Virus record (IMG/VR): IMGVR_UViG_3300028829_001240
Location: 1-20,327 of that record
DNA length: 20,327 nucleotides
From: a virus
Direction: 5' to 3' (one strand)
A program made the position numbers and the translations under genes. This document shows positions 1 to 6,794 of this stretch, piece by piece. The notes under the pieces were generated by a model. It saw nothing but the letters and a program-made list of their open reading frames with translations, was not told the origin of the DNA and did not search any database. Each line of letters opens with the position of its first letter. Within the stretch, counting starts at the first letter, position 1.

Positions 1-239
1 TCGATATCCTGAATAGTATATTCTTTAACATACAAATGATTCTTTCTAAGACTTGGATCTTCATACCAAGTCACAAAATCTTCTTTCGATATCATGTCTA
101 TGAGTTTCCAATGAAGTGTTGGATCATTTTTTCTTTTAGAAAATCTTTCGCTTTCTCCAACAAAACCTAAATCACCATTCTCTTCCACAAATGCTATAGC
201 CGCATTATGTAGACCACCACTAATACCACAATATTTCAT
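1..239 (-). CDS. Carbamoyltransferase-like protein, N-terminal part only
   Basis: The ORF starts with ATG at 239 and runs off the window after about 79 residues. It begins MKYCGISGGLHNAAIAF and continues through a VGESERFSKRKNDPTLH segment. This matches the N-terminus of the NodU/CmcH/TobZ carbamoyltransferase family, in which an early G-[IL]-S-x-x-H-[ND]-A-A motif belongs to the YrdC-like/Kae1-like fold that binds carbamoyl-adenylate. Such enzymes move a carbamoyl group to a sugar or other hydroxyl. Phage copies may modify glycans or DNA bases, but the substrate cannot be read here. The start overlaps the stop of the upstream spanin-like gene as TAATG, which suggests translational coupling at the end of the same transcript. 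The family call rests on the N-terminus only. Confidence 0.72.
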   Translation of the reverse strand, partial: MKYCGISGGLHNAAIAFVEENGDLGFVGESERFSKRKNDPTLHWKLIDMISKEDFVTWYEDPSLRKNHLYVKEYTIQDI

Positions 240-676
240 TATTCAGTTGGAGTTTCCTCTTTAGGTTCTTCTGCTAAAGCATCTTCGTAGTATCCAATGA
301 TAGCTTGTGTGTCCTTGATATACCTACGCATCTCTGCAATACCAAGTGCTAGGTTTTCATATCCCTTTGGAGTAATAGCAAAGAAAACTACATTACCAGT
401 TTTTTGCTCTAGTTCTGCTAGTTTTTCTTCAAGGTTATCTTCTGTGACAACATACCAATCTACAGGTGGAAACTGTACCGCTTTTGGTCTTTCTTGGATA
501 GGAATATTTTGTTTGGCGTATTCAGTCTGAAGAACAACTTCAGCTTCAGGTGCTCTACTGCCCAGACACCCCATCAGCAGGAGCGGCATCATCAGAAGGA
601 GGGGTAGTTTCACTTTCGATACGTCCAATAAGTTTGCTGACTGCATTGTCAACTCTGTCTTCAAGTCCTTGTGCAT
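239..676 (-). CDS. Rz1-like outer-membrane spanin (lipoprotein)
   Basis: This is a 145-residue protein. Its first third carries a hydrophobic stretch (LPLLLMMPLLL) ending in a lipobox-like LMGC, so the mature protein would start at the Cys near residue 37. Behind it is a proline-containing region, then a conserved segment (GNVVFFAITPKGYENLAL) and an acidic tail. The 5' third is embedded in another frame of the preceding membrane/coiled-coil gene, the arrangement typical of Rz/Rz1 spanin pairs. An ATG at 676 has a good Shine-Dalgarno (GGAGG, 9 nt away), so I chose it over the ATG at 646. Expected role: the outer-membrane half of the spanin complex that fuses inner and outer membranes at lysis. 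The function is inferred from architecture. Confidence 0.62.
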   Translation of the reverse strand: MHKDLKTELTMQSANLLDVSKVKLPLLLMMPLLLMGCLGSRAPEAEVVLQTEYAKQNIPIQERPKAVQFPPVDWYVVTEDNLEEKLAELEQKTGNVVFFAITPKGYENLALGIAEMRRYIKDTQAIIGYYEDALAEEPKEETPTE

Positions 677-986
677 TTGTTAATGCCTCCATAGTCAAAT
701 CGATTTTAGCAAACACACCTCTAAGCTTGTCAAGGTGCTGTTGCGATTGCTGTAGTCTTTTAGTCAAATCTTTATTTAGTTGCTCATTTTTCTTGGCATC
801 AGCTTGTATTCTCTCTACAGTTGCCTGTAAAGTTTCTGCAGCCGACTTTAGCTTTACATTGTTCTCTCTGAGAGTTGATATAGTTTGTTCTGACCACAGA
901 TAATAGTTGTAGGCACCATAACCTACACCACTCAACAAACCCATAACAATAATAATTAAATATAACTTAGCCATTTTGATATACAT
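555..986 (-). CDS. Rz-like inner-membrane spanin
   Basis: This is a 143-residue protein with a single N-terminal transmembrane segment (LYLIIIVMGLLSGVGYGAY, about residues 9-27). A long Lys/Glu/Gln-rich coiled coil (about 35-110) and a Ser/Pro/Asp-rich tail follow. A short cytoplasmic end, signal-anchor helix and periplasmic coiled coil are the normal layout of an i-spanin (Rz). The 3' 122 bases overlap the lipoprotein gene in a different frame, which strongly favours a spanin pair. Two start codons are possible: ATG at 986 (MYIKMAKL) with AGGCAGC just upstream, or ATG at 974 (MAKLYL). The first has the better ribosome site. The 5' end overlaps the 66-residue gene before it. No holin or endolysin is recognisable next to it. 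Confidence 0.62.
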   Translation of the reverse strand: MYIKMAKLYLIIIVMGLLSGVGYGAYNYYLWSEQTISTLRENNVKLKSAAETLQATVERIQADAKKNEQLNKDLTKRLQQSQQHLDKLRGVFAKIDLTMEALTNAQGLEDRVDNAVSKLIGRIESETTPPSDDAAPADGVSGQ

Positions 987-1167
987 GCTGCCTAAACTGT
1001 TTTAGCAGTCTAGGAGTTTTATCCTTTTTGCGTCTACGATCTGTCACATTGATTGGCAGACCTATTTTGCGTCTCAGTATATTCATAGGCAATCTAGCCC
1101 TTGGACCCATGTTCTTGGTGTCCTGCGGAATACCTGCATCTGCAGTTGTCATTGCTTCTTCTTTCAT
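967..1167 (-). CDS. Small basic conserved phage protein
   Basis: This is a 66-residue, Arg/Lys-rich protein that I cannot assign to a function. A central segment (MGPRARLPMNILRRK) and a basic tail (RRRKKDKTPRLLKQF) are its main features, with no transmembrane segment or cysteine. The first ATG at 1167 overlaps the upstream stop as ATGA, and an internal ATG (MTTADAG) lies five codons in. It sits between a conserved 199-residue protein and the spanin-like pair in a tightly overlapping operon. I have an impression of similar short proteins in marine T4-like phages at comparable positions, but no biochemical role is known to me. Confidence 0.6.
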   Translation of the reverse strand: MKEEAMTTADAGIPQDTKNMGPRARLPMNILRRKIGLPINVTDRRRKKDKTPRLLKQFRQHVYQNG

Positions 1168-1763
1168 CGTGCTAGTTCTCCCACTGACACGTAAATGCTT
1201 TTATTAGTTCTCATATGAGTAACCTCGTATATATTTATACCAAAGATTTCTCCTACAGGATAGCAGTCATTGCTAACTCTAACTTTGTCTCTAGCGTTGA
1301 CCATTTCATCCATTGTATCATTGATTAGTTTATTAGTCAAGACTTTATATGACCCGGGGGATAGTCTAGTATCTTCCAATACAAACCATTCACTATGCTC
1401 TGTCAAAAAGTCTGTCTCATCTATGTCGAGAACATCTAAAGCTTCTAGGATCTTACCCTGAGGCATACTAAACTTTTCTTTGAGAAGAAATAGTGCAGCC
1501 GCATAAGAAGCAAGTTTACTACCACCACCTGGTGCCTTTGCCATAATCTTTTTTATATTAAAGACAAGTCTATGAAATGGAGTATAGTAGTTGCGATAGT
1601 TATCTCTATCTTCCATGTTGTCAAGAGTAAAGGATTTCTGCCTCTTACCGTCCTTGTCAATGATACCTAACTTAAATGCTTCTGTATCTTCGAATGATGT
1701 AGTAAGCAGCCGTAAAAACCTAAAGGTGTATACCAGATCACCTGCTCTTTTGATGATGCCCAT
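1164..1763 (-). CDS. Conserved hypothetical phage protein (199 aa)
   Basis: This is a 199-residue soluble protein with no signal peptide or clear transmembrane helix. The N-terminus (MGIIKRAGDLVYTFRFLRLL) is amphipathic and basic. A glycine-rich PGGGSKLASYAAALFLLKE segment lies near residues 78-96, followed by an acidic middle and a conserved-looking C-terminal IYEVTHMRTNKSIYVSV. I associate this layout with a conserved hypothetical of marine T4-like phages but know no tested function. It overlaps its neighbour at each end (ATG at 1763 shared with the upstream stop, ATGA at 1164), so the block 2131-967 is probably translationally coupled. A structural or assembly role is possible but not shown. 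Confidence 0.66.
   Translation of the reverse strand: MGIIKRAGDLVYTFRFLRLLTTSFEDTEAFKLGIIDKDGKRQKSFTLDNMEDRDNYRNYYTPFHRLVFNIKKIMAKAPGGGSKLASYAAALFLLKEKFSMPQGKILEALDVLDIDETDFLTEHSEWFVLEDTRLSPGSYKVLTNKLINDTMDEMVNARDKVRVSNDCYPVGEIFGINIYEVTHMRTNKSIYVSVGELAR
1232..1239 (-). promoter_or_regulatory. Possible T4-type late promoter (TATAAATA)
   Basis: The minus strand reads TATAAATA, the full T4 late -10 word, inside the 3' part of the 199-residue gene. It is about 65 nt before the start at 1167. It could drive the small basic gene plus the spanin-like pair late in infection. The word alone can occur by chance in AT-rich DNA, so this is tentative. Confidence 0.3.
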
Positions 1764-2131
1764 TATATTTCCCTCAGTCTTTCTATTACTGTTTTATCCA
1801 TCTCTATCTCTGTGTATTCTTCATTTTTTATATGCCTTAAGAATACTAGAAAAGGCTTTATTGTTGACCAATATTTATTTTCCATATGATACTCTAGCAT
1901 TTTCAAAGATGGTTTAATATCAAACACATTAAATATGACTATCAAGTGATTTAAGATAAGCCTTTCAGATAACTCACCTGTATTATGATAACGATTTAAT
2001 AGACGCTTCAAGTACATGAATCTCTTAAGATCATCATAAAACTCATCAGCGTCTATTACATTTGGTTTATAATAATGCCTAGCAGCATATAACAGTATGT
2101 TGCTATCATCTAGTGTTTCAAATAGTTTCAT
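1763..2131 (-). CDS. Conserved hypothetical phage protein (122 aa)
   Basis: This is a 122-residue protein, mainly predicted helical, rich in Tyr, Leu and Asp/Glu. It has a LLYAARHYYKPNVIDADEF segment near the N-terminus and a strongly hydrophobic RLILNHLIVIFNVFDI stretch in the middle (about residues 57-72). I have an uncertain memory that marine T4-like phages share a small DUF family of this form. No catalytic motif is visible. A GGATGAAC sequence lies just before the ATG at 2131. The gene abuts the 199-residue protein by one base, which implies a shared transcript and possibly a shared complex. Function unknown. Confidence 0.63.
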   Translation of the reverse strand: MKLFETLDDSNILLYAARHYYKPNVIDADEFYDDLKRFMYLKRLLNRYHNTGELSERLILNHLIVIFNVFDIKPSLKMLEYHMENKYWSTIKPFLVFLRHIKNEEYTEIEMDKTVIERLREI

Positions 2132-2161
2132 TGTTCATCCAAATAAAAATCCTTATTGATT

Positions 2162-2542
2162 TTATTTAGACATCAAATCTTTCATCTCTTCTACTAAAGT
2201 TGCTTTCGTCTTACGGCGATCTAACTCAACACCATGTTCACGCCCTAGAAGTTCTAACTCTAGTTTAGTCATTGCTTCTAGATCTTCTTCATCAGTGTGA
2301 TCATAGGACATTGCATCCTTAGATACAGCCGCAAAGCTTGCCATATCTATTTCAGCAGCATCCCACTTACCTTCTACCGTAGCTTTATCATCAGCAGCAA
2401 CAAATGTTTCAGTTGTACCATGCCATTCATCTACTTGCGCCTGAGTAAATCTAGAGGAAGACATTAGCTCCCCCTTAGGACTTACCCAACCTTTTGAAGC
2501 CACAGGAACTGCGTCACTACACCACTTTGGAGCTTTAATCAT
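2162..2542 (-). CDS. Hypothetical protein with C-terminal HeH/SAP-like helix-extended-helix motif
   Basis: This is a 126-residue acidic protein. The first 60 residues contain PKWCSDAVPVASKGWVSPKGE and a FTQAQVDEWHG helix. The last 40 residues (MTKLELELLGREHGVELDRR then KTKATLVEEM) look like the helix-extended-loop-helix (HeH/LEM/SAP/Rho_N-like) fold found at the ends of phage head and DNA-binding proteins. The start at 2542 directly abuts the stop of the 512-residue modular protein upstream, so the two are probably co-expressed. A head-completion or DNA-contact role would fit, but only the C-terminal fold resemblance is visible. Confidence 0.62.
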   Translation of the reverse strand: MIKAPKWCSDAVPVASKGWVSPKGELMSSSRFTQAQVDEWHGTTETFVAADDKATVEGKWDAAEIDMASFAAVSKDAMSYDHTDEEDLEAMTKLELELLGREHGVELDRRKTKATLVEEMKDLMSK

Positions 2543-4081
2543 TTACTTTCCTTTCATTGGGGTTGCAGAAGGGATTACCTTCTTGTCACCTTTCATATTA
2601 TCAGCAGGACGTGCTTTGGCACTTGGTCCAACTCTACCTGCTTTGCTTGCATCTTCATGACCTTTTTCGACATCATCGTTAATCTCTTTTGGTTGATTAA
2701 CCATATCCATTGCACCCTTAGATGACTTAGAGTTATCCATCATTCCTTCAGGTTTTGTAGCACCCTTGTAATGCTTTTCTCTTTCCTCAAGAATACGTGC
2801 ATATACAGGTGGTAACACATTTTCGTTATTCATACGCTTTGCTTTAGTACCCTTATTTCTTGCTTCTTGAGACATCTTGTTAGCATGCATAGTTATATGG
2901 TATGCCATATGCATATCCTTTGCTTTTTTTTGAATAGAACCATCTTTATCTGCACCTGAACTAGAATGAGAAGCATTAAAGTGTGCTTCTGCTGCCTTCT
3001 TATGATGGACTGAGGCTTGGTGATGCAATCTTTGTAATTTATAACTAGAAGATTTTTCGCCTGCCTTTGTATGAGCATCCGCAACCTCAATGTGATGTGC
3101 AGCAGTTTTATCATGAGCATCTGCTTGACTACTCGTTACAGTATGTCTCTCATTACCCGGCGCCATGATGCTATTTGTGTCAAAATGATCTTTCCCAGAA
3201 TACTTTTTAGTATGACTCGGAGGCTTTACTGTCTGGTGTGTAAGATCTTCATCAAGATTAACAGATTCTTTGAGTTTATCAGCATGTCTTTGCAGTGCTG
3301 CGTGAAACATACGACCAGTAGATCCCGGGGCCGACTTAGATTTTTTATACTTCACCTCTTTAGCTTTATCGTGCATTGCACTTGCCGATGATGCAGGTAA
3401 TGCATGAAAGTCTACATTGTGGGCCTTGTGTTTTTTCAAGAACTCCTTTGCATCATAAGAAGACATATGCTTTGCTATAGATTCATCAAGATTAACAGAT
3501 TCAGTATTCATTGTCTCAGCGTCAGCTTTCTTATCTTTATTTTTCTTAGGATTCATAATAACTTCTTCATCGTTGTTAGCTTCATTCTTTTCCCAAGGAG
3601 CTTTCTTCAAGGTGACAGCTTTCTTACCCTTCTCAGAAGGTGCAGAAGCCTTTGCTAACTTCTTAGCAAGCGCAGCTTTACTACTTTCTTCTACTTCTTC
3701 TCTTGTGCCGCATGAAGATGCATAGAGTTTTTCGAGTGTTGCGTTATCCATGTGGTTATATTTCGCCATAATAGCTTTTTTGCCATAACCTTCGTCATGC
3801 ATTTTTTTCATTTCTTTTGCTACGGATTCATATCCTTCTTTCATATGATACCCCTTTCCATCACAGTGATCACATCCTTCTCCATCACATTTAGGACATT
3901 CCACTTTGCTTTCATCCATTGCTTTCTTAATAGCTTTTCTACGGTTGTGCAGATATTTATCAGACTTATCTACATCACCATCGTTATCGATATCTGCATC
4001 AGCTTGACCCACAGGGTCTAGTTTCTTTTTTTCGTTGACTTCTGCATACGCCTCAATCAACTTTGATGTTACATTGCCCAT
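2543..4081 (-). CDS. Large modular internal-head-type protein with EF-hand loop and DnaJ-type zinc motif
   Basis: This 512-residue, Lys/His-rich protein looks like a string of short modules. The N-terminus is MGNVTSKLIEAYAEV, where LIE followed by A fits the T4 prohead-protease (L/I)xE consensus. Residues 30-41 form a perfect EF-hand loop (DIDNDGDVDKSD). Residues 62-76 form a CPKCDGEGCDHCDGKG zinc knuckle like the DnaJ CxxCxGxG repeat. ESVNLDE repeats occur near residues 193-200 and 270-278. Between residues 300 and 420 lies a His/Ala-rich helical region (many AHH, HHKKAAEAH stretches). The tail is Lys/Pro/Gly-rich. I know similar low-complexity proteins from marine T4-like phages. I infer a capsid-internal protein, processed at LDE sites and packaged with DNA. 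Confidence 0.68.
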   Translation of the reverse strand: MGNVTSKLIEAYAEVNEKKKLDPVGQADADIDNDGDVDKSDKYLHNRRKAIKKAMDESKVECPKCDGEGCDHCDGKGYHMKEGYESVAKEMKKMHDEGYGKKAIMAKYNHMDNATLEKLYASSCGTREEVEESSKAALAKKLAKASAPSEKGKKAVTLKKAPWEKNEANNDEEVIMNPKKNKDKKADAETMNTESVNLDESIAKHMSSYDAKEFLKKHKAHNVDFHALPASSASAMHDKAKEVKYKKSKSAPGSTGRMFHAALQRHADKLKESVNLDEDLTHQTVKPPSHTKKYSGKDHFDTNSIMAPGNERHTVTSSQADAHDKTAAHHIEVADAHTKAGEKSSSYKLQRLHHQASVHHKKAAEAHFNASHSSSGADKDGSIQKKAKDMHMAYHITMHANKMSQEARNKGTKAKRMNNENVLPPVYARILEEREKHYKGATKPEGMMDNSKSSKGAMDMVNQPKEINDDVEKGHEDASKAGRVGPSAKARPADNMKGDKKVIPSATPMKGK

Positions 4082-4091
4082 TTCTTTTCTC

Positions 4092-4370
4092 CTAAATCAT
4101 AAGTTGAGCGGCGATTGATCCTGCAATAGCAACTAGTACTACCCAGAACAGCTTGTTTATAGTATGAACTGTACGTGCATTATCGTCTACAGTTTTTTCA
4201 ATTCTATCTAGCTTCTCAGAGAACTTGTTCATACGTTCCCATGAGTTTTGCCTATAATCATTATAAGCATCCATCTTTTCTTCGAACCTAGCAAGAGTGA
4301 CAAGTACTTCACCCATTTTATCTAGTTTTTCTTCAATGCGATCTAAACGCTTGCCTGTTGTCTCTGCCAT
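4092..4370 (-). CDS. Small coiled-coil protein with C-terminal transmembrane anchor
   Basis: This is a 92-residue protein starting at MAETTGKRLDRIEEK. An upstream in-frame ATG at 4442 lies inside the previous gene and gives an unlikely hydrophobic extension. Heptads of Leu/Ile separated by Lys/Glu/Asp fill residues 8-65 and predict a coiled coil. A hydrophobic helix near the C-terminus (LFWVVLVAIAGSIAAQLMI) is a tail anchor. The layout resembles XhlA-type haemolysin/holin accessory proteins, but no direct motif proves it. It sits between internal-head-like genes and could instead be a membrane partner of ejected proteins. The ribosome binding site is weak. Confidence 0.55.
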   Translation of the reverse strand: MAETTGKRLDRIEEKLDKMGEVLVTLARFEEKMDAYNDYRQNSWERMNKFSEKLDRIEKTVDDNARTVHTINKLFWVVLVAIAGSIAAQLMI

Positions 4371-4377
4371 TTTTATT

Positions 4378-4686
4378 TTACCACTTAACCTTGTCAGCCC
4401 AATAAGCAGCAGACATTTTACCTTTTGCAATATTCTTAGCATGTCTAGCCTTAAATGATTTGCGCTTCTTCTTCATCTTATCAGACTCACCTGCCTTTGG
4501 ATCTCCTGCAGTGCTTGCACCTTGCTCTCCAAAACGGATTGTCTTTACTTGCCCACCTGATTTAGCAACAACAATATGCGACTTCTTAGGGTGACTTGGT
4601 GTACCTTTAGGTTTATTGAACCCCGATACACCTGCACGTGCAAGTCTAGGATCTTTTTCTTCTAAGAATGTTTTAAATGTTTTCAT
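4378..4686 (-). CDS. Small basic protein with capsid-targeting-like N-terminus (DUF6321-like)
   Basis: This is a 102-residue very basic protein. The first residues MKTFKTFLEEKD closely resemble the capsid-targeting sequence of T4 internal proteins (MKTYQEFIAEA from memory), a ten-residue tag for prohead packaging that is removed by the prohead protease. The body contains HPKKSHIVVAKSGGQVKTIR and ends in KSFKARHAKNIAKGKMSAAYW. I remember this last part as a small conserved domain (DUF6321) in marine phages, though I am not certain of the number. It follows the 624-residue modular protein by three bases. Inferred role: an internal, DNA-associated head protein. Alternatively it may be a nucleic-acid-binding protein that stays in the cell. 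Confidence 0.65.
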   Translation of the reverse strand: MKTFKTFLEEKDPRLARAGVSGFNKPKGTPSHPKKSHIVVAKSGGQVKTIRFGEQGASTAGDPKAGESDKMKKKRKSFKARHAKNIAKGKMSAAYWADKVKW

Positions 4687-4689
4687 TCC

Positions 4690-6564
4690 TCAACTCACAT
4701 ACATGTTTAGTTCGTAGCCTTTATTATCCATGTTGTACACTTGGATATGTAGCTTTTGCTTCACAGGCTTACCGTTCTTAGATAGACCTAAGTTATAAGA
4801 GTTTGTTTTACCTGATGATGGTTTTCTTGGACCCATTGCAACCTTGTTGTCGATATCATCCTTGTCAACCTCAAAGCCTTTTTTCTCAGCTTCATCGTAA
4901 GCATGCTGTAATGCTGCAGACATTGTTTTGTGTATAATCTTATACTTTTCATTTATTGTTTCAGATTTCTTCTTACCACCTTCTGCCATCTGTTCACGAA
5001 ATGACGCCAAAGATTTCTGAGTAGAAGTCATAGTACGTGTTGGCTTCTTACGCCCTGTAGCTGTACGGCCCATCGCTGCATCATGCTCACGATTTCTTTC
5101 ACGCTCTTTTTTTAGCCAATCGCCTTTGATTTTTGGTGCAGCCTCAAACTGCATAGAATGTTGACCATCTTTTCTTACCTTCTCAGCATCTTTCTGAGAT
5201 TTATAAGGCTTACCTTGATCGACAAACTTACCTTTGGTCATACGTTGTACTTGGAAACCTTTACCTTTTCCCATACGCCCTAAGTCAATGATACGAATTG
5301 TGCCTTCTTTTGATGCTTCATCAATCTGTGTTGCTTCTTTACGAAGAGCTTTAAATACTTTACGTGTAGCATTCCGATCTACCATCTTTAAGCCCTTGGC
5401 ACGTTTATCTCTAGTTTTGACTTCAGGAGAATGATCCGCTCTGTTACCATCTTTATCTTTGCCACGTAAGATCTTAGCTGCAGCAGAATTTGCTGCACGA
5501 TCTGCACTGTACTTAGCTTTATCACGATAGCTTTGCATTGCCTTTGGTGTGTCAAGAACCTCATTCGTTTCTTCTTTTTTAGCTCCATCTTTAGACATAG
5601 AACCAGTTTTGACCACACCAGATTTTTTGATCTTATTGATAAGTTTTAAGTTCATATTCATGCCCTTGGCCTCATCAAGTTCAACTTCTTCTTTGATTTT
5701 CATTTTTGCGAAGTAGTCTGCAATATCCTGTGCATCGTCAAAAGATTTTTGACCTTTCTGACCCTTCATGCTAACAAAGAAACTATCTGCACCACGATCA
5801 AAGTCGCCTTTACCAACTACTTTGCCCTTAAACATAACACTAATAGCACCACCGTCACTAACTATTTTGTATTGACCCTTACCGCCATGTGCAAGAACCT
5901 GTTTTGCTTCACCAAGTTCAACTTCTTCTTTTTTCATACGCTTTTTCCACATATAGTCTTTTACGACTTTGCGGATTTGGTCTGTGTTTGTTGTACGCTT
6001 GTTAGCAAACATAGTCATAATAACATCCATAGACTTACCATCGTCAACTGCTTTTTGAATGCCCTTAACGTTTACTGCTTCATCAAGTTCAACTTCTTCT
6101 TTGAATGCACCTTTTTTATGAGCAAGGTTGATCTTATCTAAACGCTTACCAATCTTAGGATCTGATTCGTCGCCTTTGCCAGCTGGACGATTTGATCTTC
6201 TTTTTTGTACATCGTTATCAGCACTCATCGCATATCTTGTAAGAGTTTTATTTGAAATCTCATCAAGTTCAACACTCTCTGCAGCATACCCTGCGTTCAA
6301 AGCATCTAAACGTTTACGCATTGCTGCCAAATCGTTCTTTGTTTTATCAACAGTTGGCTTCAAAGCTTTTTTAAGATTTTTATTACCGCTTGACTGTGCA
6401 ATCTTTTTAGACAAGTCTTTTAAGTTAATTTCGTCAAGATCATTATCTTCTCTTTTTGCCATACGGCGATCACGCTCTGCTTTCGCAGCAGAATGCATGG
6501 GATGACTTGGATTTCTCAGAATAGTAGATAGTCTTTTATTAGAGTGTTGTGTTATGTCATCCAT
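4690..6564 (-). CDS. Large modular protein punctuated by VELDE repeats (predicted packaged polyprotein)
   Basis: This 624-residue, Lys-rich protein is built of at least six modules. The separators are LDE at 43-45, SVELDE at 97-102, EEVELDE at 156-162, EEVELGE at 213-219, EEVELDE at 292-298, IDE at 414-416 and INE at 537-539. Nearly all are followed by a small residue or Lys/Ile and fit (L/I)xE. Module contents differ. Residues 221-288 hold a beta-rich KGQYKIVSDGGAISVMFKGK unit. Residues 422-465 hold an IRIIDLGRMGKGKGFQVQRM unit. The C-terminal 85 residues form a conserved-looking domain (GPRKPSSGKTNSYNLGLSKN). No enzyme signature is visible. I infer a head-internal polyprotein cut by a gp21-like protease, with the modules ejected into the host. 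The start overlaps the upstream stop as TAATG. Confidence 0.68.
   Translation of the reverse strand: MDDITQHSNKRLSTILRNPSHPMHSAAKAERDRRMAKREDNDLDEINLKDLSKKIAQSSGNKNLKKALKPTVDKTKNDLAAMRKRLDALNAGYAAESVELDEISNKTLTRYAMSADNDVQKRRSNRPAGKGDESDPKIGKRLDKINLAHKKGAFKEEVELDEAVNVKGIQKAVDDGKSMDVIMTMFANKRTTNTDQIRKVVKDYMWKKRMKKEEVELGEAKQVLAHGGKGQYKIVSDGGAISVMFKGKVVGKGDFDRGADSFFVSMKGQKGQKSFDDAQDIADYFAKMKIKEEVELDEAKGMNMNLKLINKIKKSGVVKTGSMSKDGAKKEETNEVLDTPKAMQSYRDKAKYSADRAANSAAAKILRGKDKDGNRADHSPEVKTRDKRAKGLKMVDRNATRKVFKALRKEATQIDEASKEGTIRIIDLGRMGKGKGFQVQRMTKGKFVDQGKPYKSQKDAEKVRKDGQHSMQFEAAPKIKGDWLKKERERNREHDAAMGRTATGRKKPTRTMTSTQKSLASFREQMAEGGKKKSETINEKYKIIHKTMSAALQHAYDEAEKKGFEVDKDDIDNKVAMGPRKPSSGKTNSYNLGLSKNGKPVKQKLHIQVYNMDNKGYELNMYVS
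5672..6282 (-). repeat. Interspersed DNA repeat coding for (K)EEVELDE linkers
   Basis: Four copies of a roughly 23-27 base coding repeat lie at 5672-5696, 5907-5933, 6080-6104 and 6260-6282. The plus strand reads tcatcaagttcaacttc plus a variable end. Two related copies coding for ESVNLDE occur at 3248-3273 and 3482-3505 in the neighbouring large gene. Identity is near perfect between 5672 and 6080, while the flanking modules are unrelated, so the repeats may have served as recombination joints for module shuffling. Confidence 0.75.
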
Positions 6565-6794
6565 TATGCTAGATCCTTGTCGTGATTTAGATTACCTTTT
6601 TTCTTCTTTGCGATAAACGCATTCACACGTGCATGCCCCCATTGCTGTGGAGTAGTACCGGGACGATGCCCTGTCTTCCATGCTGCAACACCACGATTAT
6701 AAACTTTCTTTAGAGTGCCTACAGATATTCCTGATGCTTTGGATTTATCTGCAAAGCTACCTTCTAAAACAATATGATTCTTAAAGTCAATCAT
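6564..6794 (-). CDS. Small DNA/head-associated protein with targeting-like N-terminus (DUF5824-like)
   Basis: This is a 76-residue basic protein. It begins MIDFKNHIVLEGSFAD, where VLE then G resembles a prohead-protease site after a short targeting peptide. The body, KASGISVGTLKKVYNRGVAA followed by WKTGHRPGTTPQQWGHARVN, is a compact helical domain that I remember from phage and phage-like proteins (possibly DUF5824). The last residues are Lys-rich. It overlaps the nucleotidyltransferase-like gene by 8 bases and shares the TAATG junction with the 624-residue gene, so it lies in the middle of the internal-protein operon. The FKNHI motif recurs inside the neighbouring nucleotidyltransferase-like protein. 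Function unknown; a packaged nucleoprotein is a reasonable inference. Confidence 0.66.
   Translation of the reverse strand: MIDFKNHIVLEGSFADKSKASGISVGTLKKVYNRGVAAWKTGHRPGTTPQQWGHARVNAFIAKKKKGNLNHDKDLA

Noticed and set aside
1399-1425. TTGACA-like sequence within the 199-residue gene as a promoter
   Set aside because: The -10 is poor (TGTATT) and no gene starts behind it at a sensible distance.
5388-5618. Minus-strand ORF of 76 codons in a second frame
   Set aside because: It is inside the 624-residue gene, has low-complexity composition, and shows no ribosome site or overlap logic.
5749-6141. Plus-strand ORF of 130 codons
   Set aside because: It is antisense to the modular VELDE protein. 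Its Phe/Cys/Thr-rich product is the mirror of Lys-rich coding, and there is no start signal.
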